From Anaeromyxobacter_A sp035538735 (GTDB taxonomy: Bacteria; Myxococcota; Myxococcia; Myxococcales; Anaeromyxobacteraceae), in contig DATLJU010000128.1 in assembly GCA_035538735.1 (NCBI GenBank), forward strand, positions 1-30,623: DNA of 30,623 bases. Reading direction: 5' to 3'. Position 1 is the first letter of the stretch; every line of letters starts with the position of its first letter. The notes beneath the pieces are model-generated. The model was not told the origin of the DNA and made no database searches. It saw only the letters and a list, made by a program, of their open reading frames with translations. Positions 6,091 to 13,661 of this stretch are shown here, in pieces. A program made the position numbers and the translations under genes.

Positions 6091-7425
6091 GAGCACTGGT
6101 CGCGGATCGAGGCGCACCTGCGCTCGCGCCTGCGCGGCGACCTCTTCGAGCGCTGGTTCGCCCCCCTGCGGCCGGGCAGGCTGAACGGCGATCGCCTCGA
6201 GGTCTCGGCCCCGGACAAGTTCCACCGCGACTTCGTCGACGACAACTACCGCTCCTTCTTCGAGGAGTTCGTGCCGGACGTGCTCGGCCGGCGCGTCATC
6301 ATCACCTTCGTCGTCGACGACGCCCCTTCGCGCCCGTCGGAAGCGAGCGTTACCTCGGCCCCGCGCCCCGCCGCCACGCCGTCCACCGAGGGCCCGCGCG
6401 ACGGCCGCCCGAACCCGCGCTACACGTTCGAGACCTTCGTGGTGGGCGAGTCGAACCGCTTCGCCTTCGCCGCCGCCCAGGCGGTCGCGTCGAAGCCGGG
6501 CAAGAACTACAACCCGCTCTTCCTCCACGGCGACTCGGGCCTCGGCAAGACGCACCTGCTCCACGCCATCGCGCACGACATCCTGCGCTCGAAGCCGGGC
6601 TCGCGCGTCGCCATCGTCAGCTCCGAGCGCTACACGAACGAGTTCGTCGAGGGACTCTCGCGCGGCGCCGGCGCCATGACCGACTTCCGCCGGAAGTACC
6701 GCGAGTGCGGCGCGCTGCTCGTCGACGACGTGCAGTTCCTGGCCGGCCGCGACAAGACCGCGGAGGAGTTCTTCCACACCTTCAACGCGCTCCACGAGCA
6801 CGAGGTGCAGATCGTGCTCTCGAGCGATCGCAGCCCCAAGGAGCTCAAGGGCCTCGAGGATCGCCTCTGCTCGCGCTTCGAGTGGGGCATGCGGGTCCAG
6901 ATCGACGTCCCCGAGTTCGAGACGCGGGCCGCCATCCTCCGCAAGAAGGCGGAGGTGGAGCGGATCCAGCTCTCCGGTCCGGTGGCGGCGCTGCTCGCCA
7001 CCCACATCCGCTCGAACGTGCGCGAGCTGGAGGGCGCGCTCATGCGCGTCGCCGCCTTCGCCTCCTTGAAGAGCGAGCCCATCAGCGAGAGCCTCGCCCG
7101 AGACGTGCTCGGCGACGTCATCCCGCCGCCCGGCTACAAACCGTCGATCGAGCGCATCCAGGAGGAGGTCGCGAAGTTCTACGATCTCACCGTGGCGAAG
7201 CTGACCAGCCCGAACCGCGAGCAGAAGATCGCGCTGCCGCGTCAGGTCGCCATGTACCTGTGCCGCACGCTGGCCGGCGAGACGCTCCAGCAGATCGCGG
7301 ACAAGTTCAACAAGAAGGACCACACCACCGTCATGGCCGCCGAGAAGCGCATCCGCGAGCTGCTCGAGGCGGACGGCAAGGTGAAGGCCGAGGTGGAGAC
7401 GCTCTCGGCGCGCCTCGCGCCCTGA
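6079..7425 (+). CDS. dnaA: Chromosomal replication initiator DnaA
   Basis: Predicted 448-residue AAA+ initiator. Domain I (about 1-75) has SRIEAHLRSRL..DLFERWFAPLRP, followed by a short Pro/Ser linker. The ATPase core starts at NPRYTFETFVVGESNRFAFAAA. The Walker A motif GDSGLGKT is at residues 151-158, Walker B is LLVDDVQFLAGR, and the sensor region reads LSSDRSPKEL. Domain IV ends in FNKKDHTTVMAAEKRI, with the DNA-box contact DHTTV at about 414-418. ATG 6079 (GAGGGGA upstream) was chosen for normal length. ATG 6049 (ten residues longer) and GTG 6019 are also open. It opens the rightward dnaA-dnaN-recF-gyrB series. Confidence 0.97.
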   Translation: MPAEEHWSRIEAHLRSRLRGDLFERWFAPLRPGRLNGDRLEVSAPDKFHRDFVDDNYRSFFEEFVPDVLGRRVIITFVVDDAPSRPSEASVTSAPRPAATPSTEGPRDGRPNPRYTFETFVVGESNRFAFAAAQAVASKPGKNYNPLFLHGDSGLGKTHLLHAIAHDILRSKPGSRVAIVSSERYTNEFVEGLSRGAGAMTDFRRKYRECGALLVDDVQFLAGRDKTAEEFFHTFNALHEHEVQIVLSSDRSPKELKGLEDRLCSRFEWGMRVQIDVPEFETRAAILRKKAEVERIQLSGPVAALLATHIRSNVRELEGALMRVAAFASLKSEPISESLARDVLGDVIPPPGYKPSIERIQEEVAKFYDLTVAKLTSPNREQKIALPRQVAMYLCRTLAGETLQQIADKFNKKDHTTVMAAEKRIRELLEADGKVKAEVETLSARLAP

Positions 7426-7525
7426 TCCCGTCCCTCGATCCCCTGACGCGACGCACCCGCTCCGCCCGGATCCCTCCGGCGACGCGGGCCGAGGTGCGCC
7501 GCCGTTGCAGGTACCGTTCGACGGG

Positions 7526-7586
7526 GGCCGCGCTCGGTGCGCTCGGGCGCTGCCACGGCGTGGAGCCGCCCGAGCGCACCGCGGCC
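7526..7586. terminator. Long hairpin after dnaA (terminator or origin structure)
   Basis: The left arm CGGTGCGCTCGGGCG (7535-7549) is the exact reverse complement of 7567-7581. The outer GGCCG (7526-7530) pairs with CGGCC (7582-7586) if four bases bulge. Within the 17-nt loop CCAC (7553-7556) pairs with GTGG (7560-7563). No T-tract follows, so it may be an unusual terminator or a cruciform-forming element. Confidence 0.5.
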
Positions 7587-7785
7587 GCGCGCTGTCGCCG
7601 GCACGCTCCGGCGCTCTCCAGCACCGCGTCGAAGGGCTAAGCACGAACGGGGAGGGTCCGTCCCCACCGCCGGACGAGTCGGGTGGGACCGGGCCGCAGG
7701 ACCTGCGCCGCTTCACGGAAAGCGTACGTGAGCGAATACGTGAACAGCCGCCGGGAGAGCGTGCGGAGAGCGTGTCGGGGCCTTG

Positions 7786-7815
7786 TTGACGGCCCGGTCG
7801 GCCGCGCGCTACACA
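7786..7815 (+). promoter_or_regulatory. Possible dnaN promoter
   Basis: TTGACG (7786-7791), an 18-bp spacer, then TACACA (7810-7815), about 135 bp upstream of the dnaN start. Reasonable sigma70 -35 match, moderate -10 match. Confidence 0.35.
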
Positions 7816-7885
7816 ACCTGTTCCGGTCGGGATCCCACAGGCCATCCCGATCGAATTTCCCCGTCTTCGCGCGGCCTCTGGATCG

Positions 7886-7894
7886 TTCTCCACA
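7886..7894 (+). promoter_or_regulatory. DnaA-box-like nonamer
   Basis: TTCTCCACA differs from the consensus TTATCCACA at one base. It stands alone, 56 bp before dnaN, in the A+T-richer part of the gap. It could serve DnaA control of dnaN or be part of a diffuse origin. Confidence 0.35.
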
Positions 7895-7949
7895 TCTTCG
7901 CGTCGCCTACGTCTACGACGAAGAGAAGAAGAAAAGAGGATCTCTTCTC

Positions 7950-9080
7950 ATGGAAATGAAGATCGGCGTCCAGGAGCTCTCCCGCGCCCTCGCCCGCTCG
8001 CAGGGCATCGTCGAGAAGAAGAGCACGATGCCCATCCTGTCCCACGTGCTGCTCGAGGCCACCAAGAACGGCCAGCTGCACGTGTCGGCCACCGACCTCG
8101 ACATCTCCGTCTCCTCCGAGCACGCCTGCGAGGTGCTGAAGGAGGGCAAGGTCTGCGTCCCCGCCAAGCAGCTCTACGAGATCGTGAAGGCGCTGCCGGA
8201 GAAGGACGCGCTCCTCAAGCGCGCCTCGAACAACTGGCTCGAGGTGAAGAGCGGGTCGGCCGAGTTCCGCATCGTGGGCCTGCCGGCCGAGGACTTCCCG
8301 GCCCTGCCGCGGTTCGAGAAGATCCAGCTCGTCCCGGTCCAGCCGCGGCAGCTGCTCGACCTGATCGAGCTCACCGCCTTCGCGGCCTCGTCCGACGAGA
8401 CCCGGTACAACCTCAATGGCGTCTTCTTCGAGCCCGTCGCCGGCACGCTCCGCGCGGTCGCCACCGACGGCCACCGCCTCTCGCTCGCCGAGCGGGAGCT
8501 GCCGGGCGACTTCCACGTCAAGAAGGGCGTCATCCTGCCGCGCAAAGGCCTCGCCGAGATGAAGAAGCTGCTTCTCGACGCGGCCGAGGGCGACACCAAG
8601 CTCGGCTTCATCGACAGCTCGGCCGTCCTGCGGCGGCCCGGCGTGAACCTCGTCATGCGCCTCATCGACGGCGCCTTCCCTGACTACCGGCAGGTCATCC
8701 CGAAGTCGGGCGAGAAGCGCTTCACGGTCGGACGGGAGCGGCTCCTCGACACGCTCCGCCGCATCTCGCTGCTCTCCTCCGACAAGGCGCACGCGGTGAA
8801 GCTCGAGCTCGAGCCGGGGCTTTTGCGGGTGCTGTCGCAGAACCCGGACCTCGGCGAGGGGCGCGAGGAGGTGCCGGTCGAGTACCAGGGCGAGCCGCTC
8901 AAGATCGGCTTCAACGCGCGCTACCTCATCGACGTCCTCGGCGCGATGGTGAACCTCGAGCCGGTGGCGGTGCAGGACGTGGCGGTGGAGCTCGCGGACG
9001 ACCTCTCCCCGGGCGTCGTGAAGCCGGCCGGCGAGAGCGCCACGCAGTTCACCGCGGTCGTCATGCCCATGCGCATCTGA
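7950..9080 (+). CDS. dnaN: DNA polymerase III beta sliding clamp
   Basis: Predicted 376-residue sliding clamp with the three-domain length typical of DnaN. Typical stretches are LSRALARSQGIVEKKSTMPILSHVLLEA at the N-terminus, SATDLDISVS, RYNLNGVFFE and VATDGHRLSLAE in the middle, RLIDGAFPDYRQVIP, and a C-terminus ending VVMPMRI, where clamp-binding proteins contact. ATG 7950 was chosen; AGAGGA lies about nine bases upstream, and a second ATG (7956) two codons later is also possible. The ribosome-binding sequence lies in a small potential hairpin (AAGAG-GAT-CTCTT). recF follows within 8 bp. Confidence 0.97.
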   Translation: MEMKIGVQELSRALARSQGIVEKKSTMPILSHVLLEATKNGQLHVSATDLDISVSSEHACEVLKEGKVCVPAKQLYEIVKALPEKDALLKRASNNWLEVKSGSAEFRIVGLPAEDFPALPRFEKIQLVPVQPRQLLDLIELTAFAASSDETRYNLNGVFFEPVAGTLRAVATDGHRLSLAERELPGDFHVKKGVILPRKGLAEMKKLLLDAAEGDTKLGFIDSSAVLRRPGVNLVMRLIDGAFPDYRQVIPKSGEKRFTVGRERLLDTLRRISLLSSDKAHAVKLELEPGLLRVLSQNPDLGEGREEVPVEYQGEPLKIGFNARYLIDVLGAMVNLEPVAVQDVAVELADDLSPGVVKPAGESATQFTAVVMPMRI

Positions 9081-9087
9081 GGGCGGT

Positions 9088-10194
9088 ACGCGGCTCCTTT
9101 CGGTCGAGGTCCAGGACTTCCGCAACATCGCGCGGGCGCTCCTCGCGCCGTCGCCGCGGGCGACCGTGCTCGTCGGCGAGAACGGGCAGGGGAAGACCAA
9201 CCTCCTCGAAGCCATCTACCTCGCCTGCACGCTGAAGCCACTGCGGGCGGTGCGCCTGGCGGAGCTCGTCCGCTTCGGCGCCGAGCGCGGGTCGGTGGCG
9301 GCGGACGTCGAAGGTCCGGGGGGAGCGCGCCGGGTCGCGGTCGAGGTCTCCCCCGGCGGGCGCACCGCCTACCTCGACGGCAAGCCGCAGGAGAAGCTCG
9401 ACGCCTACTTCGAGGGGCTGGCCGCGGTTTGCTTCGCGCCCGACGACCTGCTGCTCGTGAAGGGCGGGCCCGAGGCGCGGCGGCGCTTCCTCGACCGGGC
9501 CGCCTTCAATCGCTGGCCGGCGGTGCTGGCGGAGGCGCGCGACTACGTACGGGCGCTGCGAGCCCGCAACGCCGCCCTCCGAGGCGCGGCGGCCGACGTC
9601 GAGGCGAGCTTCCGCGGGCCGCTCGTCAGGGCCGGTGCCCGGCTCCTCCGGCGCCGGCTCGAGCTGATCGCCGAGCTCGCGCCGCGGGTCGAGCGCGCCT
9701 ACGCCGAGATCTCCGGGCCGGGCGCGCCGGCGGCCCGCATCGGCTACCGCGCCGCCGCGGGCGTCCCGGCCCAGGGGGACGAGGCCGAGCTCGCGCGCCA
9801 GCTGGCGTCGGCGCTCGAGGCCCGGAGCGGCCGCGATCGCGAGAAGGGCTACACGTCGGCCGGCCCGCACATGGACGACCTCACCCTCGAGCTCGACGCG
9901 CGCGGCGCCCGCTCCTTCGCGAGCCAGGGTCAGCAACGCGCGCTCGTGCTCGCGCTCAAGGTGGCGGAGATCGAGAACCTCCGGGCCGTGCTCGGCCGCC
10001 CGCCGCTCCTCCTCCTCGACGACGTCTCGAGCGAGCTCGATCCGCAGAAGAACCGGTTCCTCCTCGAGTACCTGGGAAAGCTGCCTGGACAGGCCTTCCT
10101 CACCACCACCGACCGCCGCCTGCTCGAGCCCGCGGCCGGGCCGGAGACCGTCTTCTACCGCGTCGCGTCAGGCGCCTTCACGCGCGAAGAATAA
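9088..10194 (+). CDS. recF: DNA replication/repair ATPase RecF, apparent ACG start
   Basis: Predicted 368-residue SMC-like ATPase that helps load RecA at gaps with RecOR. Walker A GENGQGKT and the signature SQGQQRALVLALKVAE are clear, followed by Walker B LLLLDDVSSELD. The start is unusual: the frame is open from 9022, but no ATG, GTG, TTG or CTG occurs before GTG 9166, and starting there would delete the first strand and the DFRN motif. Starting at ACG 9088 gives (M)RLLSVEVQDFRNI, with D10-F11-R12-N13 and Walker lysine K36 at the same numbers as in E. coli RecF. GAGGG lies four bases before it and the dnaN stop overlaps this sequence. Confidence 0.93.
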   Translation, partial: TRLLSVEVQDFRNIARALLAPSPRATVLVGENGQGKTNLLEAIYLACTLKPLRAVRLAELVRFGAERGSVAADVEGPGGARRVAVEVSPGGRTAYLDGKPQEKLDAYFEGLAAVCFAPDDLLLVKGGPEARRRFLDRAAFNRWPAVLAEARDYVRALRARNAALRGAAADVEASFRGPLVRAGARLLRRRLELIAELAPRVERAYAEISGPGAPAARIGYRAAAGVPAQGDEAELARQLASALEARSGRDREKGYTSAGPHMDDLTLELDARGARSFASQGQQRALVLALKVAEIENLRAVLGRPPLLLLDDVSSELDPQKNRFLLEYLGKLPGQAFLTTTDRRLLEPAAGPETVFYRVASGAFTREE

Positions 10195-10241
10195 CCTGTG
10201 TTTCCGGTATGTTGTACCTTGGTCGAGCGGCCAGTTCCGCC

Positions 10242-10270
10242 TTGCTGGAGCGGCGCCGCTCTGTTATAAA
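10242..10270 (+). promoter_or_regulatory. gyrB promoter (sigma70-like)
   Basis: TTGCTG (10242-10247), a 17-bp spacer, and TATAAA (10265-10270), lying about 50 bp before the inferred gyrB start. This is the best sigma70 match in the window and sits at the edge of a rare A/T-rich patch (10262-10306). It implies that gyrB has its own promoter besides any read-through from recF. Confidence 0.6.
10248..10261. promoter_or_regulatory. 14-bp palindrome inside the gyrB promoter spacer
   Basis: GAGCGGCGCCGCTC is a perfect palindrome filling positions 1-14 of the 17-bp spacer. It could be an operator, or a supercoiling-sensitive element suited to gyrase autoregulation. No matching regulator gene is nearby. 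Confidence 0.45.
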
Positions 10271-10318
10271 TAAACACTCCTAAGCCCCTACAAAACCTCA
10301 GGAAAAGCGAGGGTATCC

Positions 10319-12784
10319 CTGGACACCGCCGAGAAGACCATCACCCCCCTGCCGAACGGCGCCGGGGCGGAAGAGTACGGCACGGATGCCATCAAGGTGC
10401 TCGAGGGGCTCGAGGCCGTCCGCAAGCGGCCCCACATGTACATCGGCGACGTCGGCGAGCGCGGGCTGCACCACCTCGTCTACGAGGTGGTCGACAACTC
10501 CGTCGACGAGGCGATGGCGGGGCGCGCCGACCGGATCGACGTCGTCATCCACTCGAACAACTCCATCACCGTCGTCGACAACGGCTCCGGCATCCCGGTC
10601 GGCCCGCACTCGACCGTGAAGGGGATGGACACGCTCGACGTCGTGATGACGAAGCTCCACGCCGGCGGGAAGTTCGAGTCGAACGCGTACAAGGTCTCGG
10701 GCGGACTGCACGGCGTCGGCGTCACCTGCGTCAACGCGCTCTCCGAGTGGCTCAAGGTCGAGGTCTATCGCGATGGAAAGGTGTGGGCCCAGCGCTACGA
10801 GAAGGGCAACCCCGCCGGCAGGGTGAGCGCGATCGGCGAGACCGGGCGGCACGGGACGAAGATCACCTTCCGCCCCGACTTCGGCATCTTCGAGGCGAAG
10901 GAGTACAGCTTCGAGACGCTCTCCGGGCGCCTGCGCGAGCTCGCCTTCCTCAACGCCGGCCTCCTCATCACCGTCGAGGACGAGCGCAGCGGCAAGAAGC
11001 ACGAGTTCCACTTCAAGGACGGGATCCGGGAGTTCGCGCGCTACCTCAACAAGAGCCGCGAGGTGCTGTTCGATCCGCCCATCCACCTGCGGCAGGAGGT
11101 CGAGACCGAGCGCGGCTCCGCCACGGTCGAGATCGCGATGCAGTGGAACGACGGCTACGACGAGAAGGTCTTCGCCTTCGCCAACAACATCCACAACCAC
11201 GAGGGCGGCACCCACCTCATCGGCTTCAAGACCGCGCTCACGCGCACCATCAACACCTACGGGACGAAGAACAACCTCTTCAAGGATCTGAAGGAGGAGG
11301 TCCCGAGCGGCGACGACATGCGCGAGGGGCTCGCCGCCGTCATCGCGCTCCGCCTGCCCGGCGCGAGCTTCGAGGGCCAGACCAAGACCAAGCTCTCGAA
11401 CAGCGAAGCGAAGACGATCGTCGAGACGATGCTGAACGACCGGCTCTCCTCGTGGCTGGAGGAGAACCCGCAGCTCGCGAAGCGCATCTGCGGCAAGGTC
11501 GCCGAGGCGGCCCGGGCCCGCATCGCCGCCCGCAAGGCGCGTGAGACGGTGCGCCGCAAGGGGGCGCTCGACGGCGCCTCGCTGCCGGGCAAGCTCGCCG
11601 ACTGCCAGTCGCGCGATCCGTCCGAGAGCGAGATCTACATCGTGGAGGGCGACTCCGCCGGCGGCTCCGCCAAGCAGGGTCGCGATCGGCGCACCCAGGC
11701 CATCCTGCCCCTGCGCGGGAAGATCCTGAACGTCGAGAAGGCGCGCTTCGACAAGATGCTCAGCTCGGCCGAGATCGCGACCATGATCACCGCGCTCGGC
11801 ACCGGCATCGGCCCGGAGGAGTTCGACGTCGAGAAGATCCGCTACCACAAGATCGTCATCATGACGGACGCCGACGTGGACGGGTCGCACATCCGGACGT
11901 TGCTCCTCACCTTCTTCTTCCGGCAGATGCCGCAGGTGGTGGAGAAGGGCTACCTCTACATCGCGCAGCCTCCGCTCTACCGGATCCAGAAGGGCAAGAA
12001 GGAGCAGTACCTCAAGGACGAGGAGGCGATGGACGAGTGGCTGCTCGACCACGCCACCGAGAAGGCGAAGCTCCTGGCGGGCGAGACAGCCGTCGCCGGC
12101 GAGGATCTCAAGAAGCTGGCGCAGGACGCGATCGCGTACCGGGCCGTGCTCGAGCGCGCCGACCGCCGCCGCGACAAGCGCGTCATCGACGCGGCGATCC
12201 AGGTGGGCGATCTCGACTTCGCTCTCCTCAAGGACCACGCGCGGCTGAAGGAGCAGCCGGAGAAGATCTTCCACCTCGCGCAGAAGCTCCACCCCGACAT
12301 CGAGGTGCGCTCGGCGCGCATCGAGCGCGACGTCGAGCACGACTGCGACGCGCTCGTGTTCGACACGCACGTGGCGGGCGCGCCGCGTCAGACGCGGCTC
12401 GACTTCGACTACCTCTCGGGTGCCGAGTGGACGGAGCTCTCCGAGCGCCACGCCAACGTGGCCCAGATAGGACCGGGTCCCTACAAGCTCGCGTTCGACC
12501 CGGGCGAGGAGGAGGTGGACGACGTCTTCCAGGCGGTCGAGGCGCTGAAGCGCGCCGCCAGCGCCGGCCAGACCATCCAGCGCTACAAGGGCCTCGGCGA
12601 GATGAACCCGGAGCAGCTCTGGGAGACCACGATGGACCCCGCCAAGCGCACCTTCCTCCAGGTGCGGGTCGACGACACGGTGGCGGCGGACGAGATCTTC
12701 AGCGTGCTCATGGGCGACGCGGTCGACCAGCGCCGCGAGTTCATCGAGAAGAACGCGCTCGACGCGCAGAACCTCGACATCTGA
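10319..12784 (+). CDS. gyrB: DNA gyrase subunit B, apparent CTG start
   Basis: ATPase subunit of gyrase, predicted 821 residues. GHKL ATPase motifs are EVVDNSVDEA, DNGSGIPVG and GGLHGVGVTCVNALS. Toprim motifs are EGDSAGGSAKQGRDR (from about residue 443) and DADVDGSHIRT (from about 517). The C-terminal tail contains QRYKGLGEMNPEQLWETTMDP (from about 754). An insert of roughly 170 residues in the Toprim half makes it as long as the E. coli form. The first canonical start, GTG 10397, would remove YGTDAIK, which matches the conserved YDSSSIK at the N-terminus. The frame opens at 10274, and the only plausible start upstream of that GTG is CTG 10319 (LDTAEKT...), with GCGAGGG six bases before it. 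Confidence 0.95.
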   Translation: MDTAEKTITPLPNGAGAEEYGTDAIKVLEGLEAVRKRPHMYIGDVGERGLHHLVYEVVDNSVDEAMAGRADRIDVVIHSNNSITVVDNGSGIPVGPHSTVKGMDTLDVVMTKLHAGGKFESNAYKVSGGLHGVGVTCVNALSEWLKVEVYRDGKVWAQRYEKGNPAGRVSAIGETGRHGTKITFRPDFGIFEAKEYSFETLSGRLRELAFLNAGLLITVEDERSGKKHEFHFKDGIREFARYLNKSREVLFDPPIHLRQEVETERGSATVEIAMQWNDGYDEKVFAFANNIHNHEGGTHLIGFKTALTRTINTYGTKNNLFKDLKEEVPSGDDMREGLAAVIALRLPGASFEGQTKTKLSNSEAKTIVETMLNDRLSSWLEENPQLAKRICGKVAEAARARIAARKARETVRRKGALDGASLPGKLADCQSRDPSESEIYIVEGDSAGGSAKQGRDRRTQAILPLRGKILNVEKARFDKMLSSAEIATMITALGTGIGPEEFDVEKIRYHKIVIMTDADVDGSHIRTLLLTFFFRQMPQVVEKGYLYIAQPPLYRIQKGKKEQYLKDEEAMDEWLLDHATEKAKLLAGETAVAGEDLKKLAQDAIAYRAVLERADRRRDKRVIDAAIQVGDLDFALLKDHARLKEQPEKIFHLAQKLHPDIEVRSARIERDVEHDCDALVFDTHVAGAPRQTRLDFDYLSGAEWTELSERHANVAQIGPGPYKLAFDPGEEEVDDVFQAVEALKRAASAGQTIQRYKGLGEMNPEQLWETTMDPAKRTFLQVRVDDTVAADEIFSVLMGDAVDQRREFIEKNALDAQNLDI

Positions 12785-12813
12785 CGGCGGCGGCCCCCGC
12801 GCGAGCCTCCGCC

Positions 12814-12842
12814 TTGGCGATCCGCAGGCGCGCTGCTACGCT
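12814..12842 (+). promoter_or_regulatory. Promoter-like pair between gyrB and tRNA-Gln
   Basis: TTGGCG (12814-12819), a 17-bp spacer and TACGCT (12837-12842). It could drive the tRNA, whose first base is 145 bp further on, or a short RNA ending at the following hairpin. Confidence 0.35.
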
Positions 12843-12881
12843 CGGGCGTTAAGGCAGACGTGACGGCCGCGAGGCCGGTGC

Positions 12882-12902
12882 GGGCGCCACCAGAGGGCGC
12901 CC
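12882..12902. terminator. GC hairpin after gyrB
   Basis: GGGCGCC (12882-12888) pairs perfectly with GGCGCCC (12896-12902) across a seven-base loop. There is no T-tract. It may terminate gyrB, or a short transcript from the promoter-like site at 12814. Confidence 0.35.
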
Positions 12903-12987
12903 GGGAGCGGATACCGAGCGTGTCTCGCAAAGTGGGTGAGACGCCGTCGACGGGCCAGGGTGCGAGCGCGCCCAGCAGTCCTACTCT

Positions 12988-13061
12988 TGAGGCGTCGTCT
13001 AACGGCAGGACCGCGGACTTTGGATCCGCTCATGAAGGTTCGAATCCTTCCGCCTCAGCCA
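12988..13061 (+). tRNA. tRNA-Gln (anticodon UUG)
   Basis: A complete 74-nt cloverleaf. The acceptor stem pairs TGAGGCG (12988-12994) with CGCCTCA (13051-13057), followed by discriminator G and an encoded CCA. The D-arm contains TCTAACGGCAGGA. The anticodon stem GCGGA/TCCGC encloses the loop CTTTGGA with anticodon TTG, and the T-arm contains GGTTCGAATCC. It reads CAA/CAG glutamine codons. No second tRNA is adjacent. Confidence 0.97.
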
Positions 13062-13081
13062 AGCCGCAGGCCGTCCGCTCG

Positions 13082-13645
13082 ATGAATCAGCGCGCCGAGC
13101 TTCGGCCGCTCGCAATGCCGGCCCGGGTGACGGTGCTCGCGGTGGGCACCGTGCAGCGCCCGATGCTGGCCGAGGTCGGCGCCGCGCTCACCCACACGTT
13201 CGGTCCGGCGAGCCACCTCGGTCCGGCGCAGACGGCTCCGGTCTACGCCTTCAACAAGGACCGGCAGCAGTACCACTCGACGGCGGTGCTGCGCCGGCTC
13301 GCCCAGCTCAAGGAGGCGGCGCTCGGGCCGGTGCTGGCGGTGACCGACGTCGATCTCTTCGTGCCCGACGCGCCCTTCGTCTTCGGCGAGGCGGATCGCG
13401 ACGCCCGCACCGCCATCGTGTCGCTGTGCCGGCTCGGGCACGGCCCCGACGGCCGCCCCGCCGAGCCGGAGCGGCTCCGCCGGCGCCTCCAGGCGGAGTC
13501 GATCCACGAGCTCGGGCACCTGCTCGGCCTGTCGCACTGCCAGGACGCGCGGTGCGCCATGTTCCTCTCGCACAAGCCGTCCGACTCGGATCGGAAGGGG
13601 GCGGGCCTGTGCGTCGCCTGCCGCACCGCGCTCGGGACGGCGTGA
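13082..13645 (+). CDS. Archaemetzincin-type zinc metalloprotease
   Basis: Predicted 187-residue protein. The metzincin-like zinc motif HELGHLLGLSHC spans residues 142-153 (ligands H142, H146, H152; catalytic base E143). It is followed by QDARC (C158), methionine M160 and a CVAC pair at 177-180, giving the archaemetzincin pattern HExxHxxGxxHC-x4-CxM-x(16-17)-CxxC, in which the four cysteines bind a second zinc. There is no signal peptide, so it is probably cytoplasmic. Start ATG 13082 lies 20 bp after the tRNA; ATG 13115 (MPARVTVLAVG) is an alternative, and neither has a clear ribosome-binding sequence. Archaemetzincins are widespread in archaea and patchy in bacteria; physiological substrates are poorly known. 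Confidence 0.85.
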   Translation: MNQRAELRPLAMPARVTVLAVGTVQRPMLAEVGAALTHTFGPASHLGPAQTAPVYAFNKDRQQYHSTAVLRRLAQLKEAALGPVLAVTDVDLFVPDAPFVFGEADRDARTAIVSLCRLGHGPDGRPAEPERLRRRLQAESIHELGHLLGLSHCQDARCAMFLSHKPSDSDRKGAGLCVACRTALGTA

Positions 13646-13661
13646 CGCACAAGCGCGCCCG

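Larger units (their letters stand above)
7426..7949. other. dnaA-dnaN intergenic region; second candidate oriC
   Basis: 524 bp without a credible gene. From left to right it contains a long inverted repeat (7526-7586), a direct repeat TACGTGA at 7725-7731 and 7737-7743, a promoter-like pair at 7786-7815, a 7-bp hairpin TCGGGAT/ATCCCGA at 7827-7850, and one near-match to a DnaA box, TTCTCCACA (7886-7894, one mismatch to TTATCCACA). The last 90 bp before dnaN are noticeably richer in A and T than the surroundings. This could be the unwinding side of the origin, but one box is not enough to assert it. Confidence 0.4.

Noticed and set aside
10298..12451. A 717-codon minus-strand frame opposite gyrB
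   Set aside because: Antisense shadow of gyrB with low-complexity composition.
12988..13645. tRNA-Gln as an integration site of a mobile element carrying the archaemetzincin
   Set aside because: No integrase, no repeated tRNA 3' end was noticed downstream in the window, and base composition does not obviously change.
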